From: WHSW01 sp963749365
Lineage (GTDB): Bacteria > Actinomycetota > Thermoleophilia > Solirubrobacterales > 70-9
Length of the DNA: 55,041 nucleotides
Assembly (NCBI GenBank): GCA_963749365.1
Contig: CAVVME010000007.1
Coordinates: 1 to 55,041 of the forward strand
Direction of reading: 5' to 3'
Part shown: positions 14,514-21,746 of the stretch, piece after piece
Position numbering within the stretch: the first letter of the stretch is position 1
Layout of the letters: every line of letters starts with the position of its first letter
Notes under the pieces: generated by a model
Database searches by the model: none
Told to the model about the DNA's origin: nothing
The model's input: only the letters and a program-made list of their open reading frames with translations
Made by a program: the position numbers and the translations under genes

Positions 14514-15589
14514 GCGAGCAGGTACGCGATGGCGGCCTGGCCGTTCGCGGGGTGAGCCACGCGTTCGGTCGCAACGAGGTGCTGCGCGGCATCGAGCTCG
14601 AGATCCCCGCCGGCGAGTTCGTCACCTTCCTCGGTCCATCGGGGTGCGGAAAGACCACCCTGCTGCGCGTGATCGCCGGCTTCATCGAGCCGACGCAGGG
14701 GACGATCACCATCGGAGGGCAGGAGATGACCGCGGTCAACCCGCACCGCCGCCCGGTGAACATGGTCTTCCAGCGCCCGACGCTGTTCCCGCACCTCGAC
14801 GTGTTCGAGAACGTCGCCTTCGGTCTGCGCGTCGACGGGATGGCGACGCCCGAGATCGAGGAGCGGGTCCAGTGGGCGCTGAGCTTGGTTCGCATGCCCG
14901 GCTACGAGCGGCGGAGGTCGAGCGAGCTCTCCGGCGGCCAGATGCAACGGGTCGCCCTCGCGAGGGCGCTGGTCAAGCGCCCGCAGGTGCTGCTACTGGA
15001 CGAGCCGCTCAGCGCCCTCGACCTGAAGATCCGCCTGGAGATGGAGGCCGAGCTGCGCCGCGTGCACCGCGAGACCGGGGCGACCTGGGTCTACGTCACC
15101 CACGATCAACGTGAGGCGCTCGCCCTCTCCGACCGTATCGCCGTCTTCGAGCACGGGCACATCGATCAGCTCGCGGATCCGACGACGATCTATCGCCGCC
15201 CGGCGACGCCGTACGCCGCGAGCTTCGTCGGCAACGCAAACGTGCTCGCGTGCGAGATCGACGGCGACCCCGGCGCGCGTGTCGTGCGGCTCGCGGGGAC
15301 CGCCGTTCCGGTCGGCGCCGAGGCTCCGGCGGGCCCCGCGTGGCTGGTCCTGCGGCCCGAAAACGTGCTCGTCAAGGCCGGCGATCCGGGCGAACGGGCG
15401 ATGGCGGCGACGGTCCGCGATGTCGCCTACCGCGGAACCGCGTTCTCCTACCGTCTCGAGGTGGCGGGGATCGAGGATCTCGTCAAGGCGGAGGTCCCCG
15501 CGACCCCCGAGCACCCGCTGGAGATCGGTTCCTCGGTCGCCGTGAGCTGGGCCGGCGAGGCCGCGATCCTCCTGCCGCGTGAGGACTGA
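14510..15589 (+). CDS. ABC transporter ATP-binding protein, PotA-like
   Basis: 359 residues. Walker A GPSGCGKTT (about residues 44-52), the ABC signature LSGGQMQRVALARAL, Walker B LLLDEPLSALD and the switch His in VTHDQREAL are all intact. A C-terminal TOBE-type regulatory domain with WLVLRPENV follows at about residues 280-355. It hydrolyses ATP to drive uptake through the two permeases. The start overlaps the permease stop by 4 bp, and the next gene starts 1 bp after its stop, so the catabolic monooxygenase is on the same message as the importer. Confidence 0.94.
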   Translation: MSEQVRDGGLAVRGVSHAFGRNEVLRGIELEIPAGEFVTFLGPSGCGKTTLLRVIAGFIEPTQGTITIGGQEMTAVNPHRRPVNMVFQRPTLFPHLDVFENVAFGLRVDGMATPEIEERVQWALSLVRMPGYERRRSSELSGGQMQRVALARALVKRPQVLLLDEPLSALDLKIRLEMEAELRRVHRETGATWVYVTHDQREALALSDRIAVFEHGHIDQLADPTTIYRRPATPYAASFVGNANVLACEIDGDPGARVVRLAGTAVPVGAEAPAGPAWLVLRPENVLVKAGDPGERAMAATVRDVAYRGTAFSYRLEVAGIEDLVKAEVPATPEHPLEIGSSVAVSWAGEAAILLPRED

Positions 15590-15590
15590 C

Positions 15591-16592
15591 ATGGCGGGCG
15601 GCGCGCGCCTGATCCTGGTCCTGAGCGAAAACTGGACCATCATCCCCCCGGACGACCCGATCGCGCTCGTCGGCCTCGCTCAAGAAGCCGAGGCGGCCGG
15701 GGTGGACGCGGTGATGCTCAGCGAGCACGTCGTGCTCGGCGGCGACGCGGCCGCCGACGGGCTGATGAGCAATCCGCGCGAGTACGCGCTGCCAGGCAAC
15801 CAGGACCCGGCCACGTCCTGGCCGAGCTCGGTCGTCCTCTTCGGCGCGATCGCCGCGGCGACCACCCGGCTGCGCCTGGTCGCCGGGGCGATCCTGGCGC
15901 CGCTACGACACCCCCTGCTGCTGGCGCGGGAGCTCGGCACGCTCGACCTCCTCTCGAGGGGCAGGCTGGTCGTCCTGCCGTCGGTGGGCTGGCACGAGCC
16001 GGAGTACGAGGCCCTCGGCGTCGACTTTCGCCGCCGCGGCCGATTGCTCGACGAGCAGCTCGCGATCTGGAGTGAGGTCTGGCGCGGGTCGCCGACGAGG
16101 TTCGCCGGCGACTACTACCAGTTCAACGACGTCTGGCTTGAGCCGAAGGCATTCCGGCCCACCGGGCCGCGACTTTGGTTCGGTGGCGGCTCGGTGCACC
16201 CGGCCCTTGTTCGCCGGCTGGCTGAGTACGGCAGCGGTTACAACCCGCTCGGGACGATCCCCGACGAGCAGCTGGCCCGGCTCGCCGACGGACTGCGTGC
16301 CGCCGGACGCGACCCGGCCGAGATCGAGATGATCGGCGGCCTCCGGGGAGCCTTCCCCGACGACGAGTCGACCGCCGACCTCGCCGAGGCCGTCGAGGAC
16401 GCCATCCCGCGCCAACTGGCGCGCGGCTTCTCCTCGTTCTGCTTCAAGCCGAACCAGTTCATCGACGATGCGGCCGACTGGGGCGAGCTCTGCCGCGAGG
16501 CGGTCGCTCGCGTCGGCGAGGCGGTCGAGCGCAGCGGCGGGATCGAGACCGCGCGGGCAGCGTGGGCAGCGGCCGGGGCGGGCGCCCGGTGA
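15591..16592 (+). CDS. Luciferase-like (LLM) flavin-dependent monooxygenase
   Basis: 333 residues from ATG 15591. TIM-barrel LLM family features are AEAAGVDAVMLSEHVVLGG near the N-terminus, the LRLVAGAILAPLRHPLLLARELGTLDLLS core and GRLVVLPSVGWHEPEYEALGVDF, which is typical of F420- or FMNH2-dependent members. It would oxygenate or oxidise a pathway intermediate; in related clusters such enzymes cleave C-N, C-S or C-C bonds, but no specificity can be read here. Cotranscription with the importer places it early in the pathway. Confidence 0.85.
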   Translation: MAGGARLILVLSENWTIIPPDDPIALVGLAQEAEAAGVDAVMLSEHVVLGGDAAADGLMSNPREYALPGNQDPATSWPSSVVLFGAIAAATTRLRLVAGAILAPLRHPLLLARELGTLDLLSRGRLVVLPSVGWHEPEYEALGVDFRRRGRLLDEQLAIWSEVWRGSPTRFAGDYYQFNDVWLEPKAFRPTGPRLWFGGGSVHPALVRRLAEYGSGYNPLGTIPDEQLARLADGLRAAGRDPAEIEMIGGLRGAFPDDESTADLAEAVEDAIPRQLARGFSSFCFKPNQFIDDAADWGELCREAVARVGEAVERSGGIETARAAWAAAGAGAR

Positions 16593-17449
16593 TCGGCGTT
16601 GGGATGGAGGGCCGGGCCGCCATGGTCACCGGCGCCGGCTCGGGAATCGGGGCGGCGGTCGCTCGGCGCCTGGCGGAGGAGGGTGCGCGGGTAACGCTGA
16701 TCGGCAGGCGTCAGGGGCCGCTCGACGAGGTCGCCACGAGCCTGCCTCCCGGGAGCGCGACCACGATCAGCGCCGACGTCAGCGACGAGCGCTCCGTCGG
16801 TCAGGCGGTAGAGGCGGCTGTGGCCCATGGAGGCGGGCGGCTGGACGTGGTCGTCAACAACGCCGGGATCTCTGGCTCGGGATCAATCGCGGAGATCGAC
16901 CCCGAGACCTGGCGGCAGACGCTCGAGGTCAACCTCCACGGCCCCTTCCTGGTGATGCGCGCCGCGCTCGAACACCTCCGGGCGGCGCGCGGGGCAGTCG
17001 TCAACGTCAGCTCGGTCGCCGGCCTGCAGGCAGTCCCCGAATCGGTCGCCTACTGCGTCGCCAAGGCCGGCTTGCTGATGCTGACCAAACAGGCGGCGCT
17101 CGACTGGGCCCCGGACGTGCGCGTCAACGCCGTCTGTCCAGGTTGGGTCCGGACACCGATGGCCGATCAGGAGATGACCGAGCTCGGCGATGCGATCGGC
17201 ACCGACCGCGAGGGCGCCTACGCCACGGCGCTCGAGCACGTCCCGGCGGGGCGGCCGGCCGAGCCCGACGAGATCGCGTCGACGGTCGCCTTCCTCGCCT
17301 CGGGGGACGCCAGCTTCGTCACCGGCGCCGTGCTCCCTGTCGACGGCGGCAGCACCGTCGTCGACGTCGCGGCCACCGCGTTCGGCTTGGAGGCCGCGGC
17401 GTCGGCCCCTGAGCGCGGAACTAGCGAGCCCGGCGAGCGAGATCGGTGA
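16589..17449 (+). CDS. Short-chain dehydrogenase/reductase
   Basis: 286 residues from GTG 16589, coupled to the LLM gene by a GTGA overlap; ATG 16604 is an alternative. The cofactor motif TGAGSGIG, the NNAG motif and the active-site pair in SVAYCVAKAG (Tyr-x3-Lys) preceded by NVSSVAG identify a classical SDR. It oxidises or reduces an alcohol/ketone with NAD(P)(H). The C-terminus after GGSTVVDVAATAFG is longer than usual and acidic. It is the last gene of the transporter operon and overlaps the convergent FAD oxidoreductase gene by 29 bp. Confidence 0.9.
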   Translation: MIGVGMEGRAAMVTGAGSGIGAAVARRLAEEGARVTLIGRRQGPLDEVATSLPPGSATTISADVSDERSVGQAVEAAVAHGGGRLDVVVNNAGISGSGSIAEIDPETWRQTLEVNLHGPFLVMRAALEHLRAARGAVVNVSSVAGLQAVPESVAYCVAKAGLLMLTKQAALDWAPDVRVNAVCPGWVRTPMADQEMTELGDAIGTDREGAYATALEHVPAGRPAEPDEIASTVAFLASGDASFVTGAVLPVDGGSTVVDVAATAFGLEAAASAPERGTSEPGERDR

Positions 17450-18980
17450 GGATTGCGTGCGCCGCGTTGTGGCCGGGGGCGCCGGTCACCTCGCCGCCGG
17501 GATGCGTGCCCACTCCGCATAGCCACAGGTCGGCTATCGGTGTCGAATACCCGGCACCCGGCAGCGGCCGATCGCCGTAGAGCTGGCCCGGGACCATGTC
17601 GATATGGCGGATGCAGCCGTCGGTCATTCCCACCCGCCTCTCGATGTCGAACGGCGTCAACAGCTGCCATTCCCGCATCGCCGAGCGGAAGTTCGGGACG
17701 AACGCGGCGACGTGGTCGATCAGTCGCTCGCCGGTCTCCTCTCGGCGCTCGTCCCAGCTGCCGGTCGCCGGCCGGCTCGGGGCGTACAGGGTCCAGATCG
17801 AGACGATCTCGCCGTCACCGTCGGTGAGCGTCGAGTCGTAAGCGGTCGGCACCTGGATGTGGCAAACGGGCTGGTCCGGGATCTCGCCTGCCTGGGCCTG
17901 GTGCCATGCACGGCGGTACGTCTCAAAGCCATCGGGCGCCAACGTGACGTAGGTCGAGTAGCGCGGGTCGTGGCCCTCGCCCAGGTATGGCGAGAGATCG
18001 AGCGGCTCGTCGAGCACCGCGTGAAACTTCAGGCACGCCGCCTTCGTCGACAGGCCGGCGACTCGATCGCGAAAGGACGCCTCGATCGCATCCGCGGCCA
18101 CCAGCCCAAGGAAGGTCCGCTTCGGGTCCGCGTTGGAGACAACCAGGCCGGCCGCGAGCTCGTCACCGTCGGCGAGCCGCACGCCGGTCGCCCGACCGTC
18201 CTCGACCCGAATTCGTTCGACTTCGGTCTCGGTGCGGATCTCGACACCCTGCTCGGCGGCGGCGCGGGCCATCGCCTGAGTGATGGTGCCCATGCCTCCG
18301 GCGACTACGGAGGGCACCGAGCCGTTGGGCTCGTTGGTGTGCCACCACGCCTCCGACCAGGCGCTGCCCGGCGCAAACGGATCCCCGATGTCGCAGATCA
18401 GCATCAGCGCGGCTCCGATGCGCTGGTCCTCGAAGTACTCCTCGGCGAGCTCGGCGATCGAGGCCGCGAGGAGCCGGTCGAGCAGCTCGAGCTCGCCGAT
18501 CTCCACCGCGTGTGCGCGAATTTCGTCCATGGTTGGCGGCTGGCGCAGAAAGAACGGATGCACGAGTGCCGCCGCGCGCTCCCAGAGGTCCGTCCAGTCG
18601 CCGAACCGGTTCGCGTCGGCCGGGTTGAGGCGGGCGATCTCCGCTCGAGTGCGCGCCTCGTCTTCCCAGAAGGCGAGGTACTCGCCGTCTCGGAATGGCA
18701 GCACCGGGAGCGGATCGATCGGATGGCGGACGAGGCCGTGACGCTCGAGCTCGAGGTCGTCGATGACGCGCTGCTGCAGGTTCCAGCACACGTACGAGCA
18801 GGTCGACACGCGATAGCCGGGAAAGAGCTCCTCGGTGTGAGCGCCGCCACCGACCTGCTCCCGACGCTCGAGCACGGCGACCTTCAGCCCGGCGCGGGCG
18901 AGATAGAACGAGGCGACGAGGCCGTTGTGGCCGCCGCCAACGACGATGGCGTCGTAACGGGGCTTGGCAGCTGCTTCCAT
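17421..18980 (-). CDS. CrtI-like FAD-dependent oxidoreductase
   Basis: 519 residues from ATG 18980 (MEAAAKPRYD); the open frame further upstream lacks a better start. The FAD-binding Rossmann motif is VVGGGHNGLVASFYLARAG, followed by VLERREQVGGGAH. ARAAAEQGVEIRTETEVERI lies in the substrate/FAD domain, and the closing LWLCGVGTHPGGEVTGAPGHNAA is typical of phytoene-desaturase-like oxidoreductases. In this setting it is more likely a dehydrogenase or amine oxidase-like enzyme of the island than a carotenoid enzyme, since no other carotenoid genes are present. The two genes end tail to tail with overlap. Confidence 0.85.
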   Translation of the reverse strand: MEAAAKPRYDAIVVGGGHNGLVASFYLARAGLKVAVLERREQVGGGAHTEELFPGYRVSTCSYVCWNLQQRVIDDLELERHGLVRHPIDPLPVLPFRDGEYLAFWEDEARTRAEIARLNPADANRFGDWTDLWERAAALVHPFFLRQPPTMDEIRAHAVEIGELELLDRLLAASIAELAEEYFEDQRIGAALMLICDIGDPFAPGSAWSEAWWHTNEPNGSVPSVVAGGMGTITQAMARAAAEQGVEIRTETEVERIRVEDGRATGVRLADGDELAAGLVVSNADPKRTFLGLVAADAIEASFRDRVAGLSTKAACLKFHAVLDEPLDLSPYLGEGHDPRYSTYVTLAPDGFETYRRAWHQAQAGEIPDQPVCHIQVPTAYDSTLTDGDGEIVSIWTLYAPSRPATGSWDERREETGERLIDHVAAFVPNFRSAMREWQLLTPFDIERRVGMTDGCIRHIDMVPGQLYGDRPLPGAGYSTPIADLWLCGVGTHPGGEVTGAPGHNAAHAILTDLARRAR

Positions 18981-19027
18981 CGAGCAAGCGTAACGGCGAG
19001 CCCGAGCGCCGAGGTCGGTGAACGATC

Positions 19028-19075
19028 GGATCGATCCTACGCATCGGTCGCCGGCGCGCACGATCGAGATACGGT
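19028..19075. promoter_or_regulatory. Divergent promoter region between FAD oxidoreductase and PLP decarboxylase
   Basis: On the minus strand TAGGAT (19034-19039) is a plausible -10 for the FAD gene. On the plus strand TACGGT (19070-19075) lies 6 bp before GTG 19082, predicting a leaderless decarboxylase mRNA. A perfect palindrome GGATCGATCC (19028-19037) overlaps the minus-strand -10 and could be an operator. Confidence 0.4.
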
Positions 19076-19081
19076 GAACCC

Positions 19082-20509
19082 GTGATCCAACCCCGGGCCG
19101 AAAGAACCTCCGGGATCACGGCACTCGCGGACCGCGAGGCGGTGCTCGCGGCGCTGACCGCGCTGATCACCGACGCCTGGGACTCCTTCGAGCGGCCCCG
19201 TCCGGAGGAGCCGGCGATCGACGCCAACGTGCTCGAGCGCCTCGCCGCTCCGCTGCCCGACGTCCCGGCCGATCCGAGTCAGGTGCTCGCCGACGCCGCC
19301 CGCATCCTCGACGAGTCGGTCTCGCCGGCTCGACCGCTCTACCTCGCCTACATCGGCTCGACCGGGCTCGAGGTCGGGGTCCTCGCCGAGGCGCTGGCGG
19401 CCACCTACGACGTCAATCTCGCGGTCACGGCCCGCGCCGCCGACCTCCTCGAGCAGCAGGCGGTCCGCTGGGTCGCCGAGTTCGTCGGCTATCCGTGCGC
19501 CGAGGGCGCTTTCACGAGCGGCGGGATGATCTCGAACCTCACCGGGATCCTGGTCGCCCGCGAGCGGGCGCTGCCGGGGTGTCGGACCGAGGGCTTCGCC
19601 GGTCGGCGGGGGGCCGTGTATTACTCGGCCGAGGCCCACCACTCGGTCGTCCGCGCGGTCGAGGCCGCGGGCATCGGCTCGGATTTCGTCCGCTTGCTCG
19701 ACCAGGACTCCGAGCGCCGCATGCGCCCCGCGGACCTCGACGCCGCCCTTGCCGCGGACCGCGACGAGGGGATCGCGCCGATCGCGGTCGTCGCCAACGG
19801 CGGCACGACCCTCACCGGCGCCGTCGACCCGATCGGTGAGCTCGCCGACGTCTGTCGGGCGCACGGCGCCTGGCTGCACGTCGACGGTGCCTACGGCCTC
19901 CCGGCGGCGGCCACGGAGTCGGCGGGGCCGCTGTTCGCCGGGCTGGAGCGGGCCGACTCAGCCACCCTCGACGCGCACAAGTGGCTCGGCCTGCAGAAGA
20001 GCTGCAGTCTGATCCTGGTCCGCGAGCCCGGCGCCCTGGAGGCCGCCTTCGGCCACGAGGAGGCGTACATGCGCCGTGACTCGGTGGTCCGCAACGCGGT
20101 CGAGCGCACGCTCGAGTACTCGCGCCCGCTGCGCTCGTTGAAGCTCTGGCTGGCCTTCCGCACCCACGGCGCGGCGGCGTTTCGCGAGTGGATCGAGCGC
20201 ACCCTGGCGCTTGCGCGCCGGCTCGCCGACTTCCTCCGCGCCGACCCCGAGTTCGAGCTGATATGCGAGCCGACCCTGTCGACGGTCTGCTTCCGCCACG
20301 CGCCCGCCGGTGTCACGGACCTCGACGCGCACAACACGGCGCTCGCCGCTACGGCGCAGGAGGACGGCCGGATCTACCTCGCCTCGGCGGTCGTCGACGG
20401 GACCGCTTGCCTGCGCGTCTGCTTCGTCAACTTCCGGACCCGCCCGGAGGACGTCGACTTCACCCTCGAGACGCTGCGCGAGCTCGGGGCCGGCCTCAGG
20501 CGGGAGTGA
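19082..20509 (+). CDS. Group II PLP-dependent decarboxylase (aromatic amino acid type)
   Basis: 475 residues. The PLP lysine is in TLDAHKWLGLQKS, the cofactor-stacking region includes GAFTSGGMISNLTGILVARE, and HVDGAYGLPAAAT holds the Asp that pairs with the pyridine nitrogen. This is the aromatic-L-amino-acid/tyrosine decarboxylase family, which makes amines such as tyramine, dopamine or tryptamine; some relatives are aldehyde synthases or act on other acids. It could feed an amine to the gamma-glutamyl ligase. GTG 19082 follows a -10-like TACGGT directly. It converges with the P450 gene, overlapping by 14 bp. Confidence 0.85.
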   Translation: MIQPRAERTSGITALADREAVLAALTALITDAWDSFERPRPEEPAIDANVLERLAAPLPDVPADPSQVLADAARILDESVSPARPLYLAYIGSTGLEVGVLAEALAATYDVNLAVTARAADLLEQQAVRWVAEFVGYPCAEGAFTSGGMISNLTGILVARERALPGCRTEGFAGRRGAVYYSAEAHHSVVRAVEAAGIGSDFVRLLDQDSERRMRPADLDAALAADRDEGIAPIAVVANGGTTLTGAVDPIGELADVCRAHGAWLHVDGAYGLPAAATESAGPLFAGLERADSATLDAHKWLGLQKSCSLILVREPGALEAAFGHEEAYMRRDSVVRNAVERTLEYSRPLRSLKLWLAFRTHGAAAFREWIERTLALARRLADFLRADPEFELICEPTLSTVCFRHAPAGVTDLDAHNTALAATAQEDGRIYLASAVVDGTACLRVCFVNFRTRPEDVDFTLETLRELGAGLRRE

Positions 20510-21746
20510 GCCGCAGCGGCATCCGCTTGATGCCGTTGAAGAAGTTCGACTGCAGCCGCTCCGGCGTCCCGGCGAGCTCGAAGCTCGCCACGCGCTTGAC
20601 CATCTCGGTGAATACGATCTCGATCTCGAGCCGCGCGAGGTGGGCGCCGGTGCAGAAGTGGGGCCCGCCCGGGCCGAACGTCATCTGCGGGTTCGGGTCG
20701 CGGCCGACGTCGAACTCGTACGGGGAGTCGAAGATCTCCTCGTCGAAGTTGCCCGAGATGTACCAGGTGGCGAGCTTGTCGTTCTCGCGGATCGTCTTGC
20801 CGCCGAACTCGACCTCGCACGTCGCCGTCCGGCGGAAGTGGTGCACCGGCGTCGCCCAGCGCAAGATCTCGGCGGCCGCGAGGTGCAGCAGCTCCGGGTC
20901 ATCGCGCAGGCGCTGAAGCTGATCCGGGTATTCGATCAGCGCCAGCACGCCCTGGGAGATCGAGTGCCGGGTGGTCTCGTTGCCCGCGACCGCCAGCAGC
21001 AGGAAGTAGACGTCGTACTCGTGCTGGGTCAGCGGGCGGCCGTCGATCTCGGCCTCGACCAGCTTCGTGACGATGTCGTCGCGCGGGCACTCGCGCCGCT
21101 CGCCGGCGAGCTTGCGGCCGTACTCGAACATCTCCAGCGCGGCCGGGTTGGAAAAGGGCAGGTGGCGGTTGGCCTCGGCGACCTCGGGGTCGATCGCGAA
21201 CTCGGGGTCGTCCTGGCCCAGCATCCGGTCGCCGATCTCCACGAGGTAGCGGTGGTCGGCCTCCGGCGCCCCGAGCATCTCGGCGAAGACGCGCATCGGC
21301 AGCTTCGCGGCGACGTCGTCGACGAACTCGACCTCGCCCTTCTCCAGCGCCTCGCCGAGCACTCCGTCGAAGAGCTCGCGGATGCGCTCGGTGAACGTCC
21401 GCACCGCCCGCGGGGTGAAGTCGCGGTTGACGATCGCCCGCAGTGCGTTGTGGGGCGGGGGGTCCATGTCCAGCATCGACTTGCGCGCCTCGAGCTCCTC
21501 GGGTCCGAGGTCCTCGAGCGAGGTGCCGCCGCGCTCGGAGGAGAAGGTCCGCCAGTCCTTGGCCACCGCGGTGATGTCGGCGTGCTTGGTGATCGCCCAG
21601 AAGCCGCGGCCGCCCTTCTCCTCCTGCCAGTGGACCGGGTCCTCGCGGCGCAGCACCGCGAACATCTCGTGCGGGACGCGCTCGGCGAAGCGGGTGTGAT
21701 CGGTGAGATCGACGTCCGCCAGCTGCATCTCCGCGAGCTCGATCAC
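20496..21746 (-). CDS. Cytochrome P450
   Basis: 416 residues from GTG 21746, which overlaps the ligase stop by 4 bp (GTGA); the frame further upstream is a shadow of that gene. The oxygen-activation motif AGNETT (about residues 254-259), ExxR as EILR (about 293-296) and the haem-binding loop FGPGGPHFCTGAHLA with Cys at about 365 are intact. Asn in place of the usual Asp in the I-helix and the overall pattern recall the CYP124/125/142-type and related bacterial hydroxylases. It needs ferredoxin and reductase partners, not seen in this window. Translational coupling to the ligase suggests that its substrate is the gamma-glutamylated compound. Confidence 0.92.
   Translation of the reverse strand: MIELAEMQLADVDLTDHTRFAERVPHEMFAVLRREDPVHWQEEKGGRGFWAITKHADITAVAKDWRTFSSERGGTSLEDLGPEELEARKSMLDMDPPPHNALRAIVNRDFTPRAVRTFTERIRELFDGVLGEALEKGEVEFVDDVAAKLPMRVFAEMLGAPEADHRYLVEIGDRMLGQDDPEFAIDPEVAEANRHLPFSNPAALEMFEYGRKLAGERRECPRDDIVTKLVEAEIDGRPLTQHEYDVYFLLLAVAGNETTRHSISQGVLALIEYPDQLQRLRDDPELLHLAAAEILRWATPVHHFRRTATCEVEFGGKTIRENDKLATWYISGNFDEEIFDSPYEFDVGRDPNPQMTFGPGGPHFCTGAHLARLEIEIVFTEMVKRVASFELAGTPERLQSNFFNGIKRMPLRLTPA

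Noticed and set aside
16801..17239. Minus-strand frames opposite the SDR gene
   Set aside because: No conserved motifs; the SDR on the plus strand has all family signatures.
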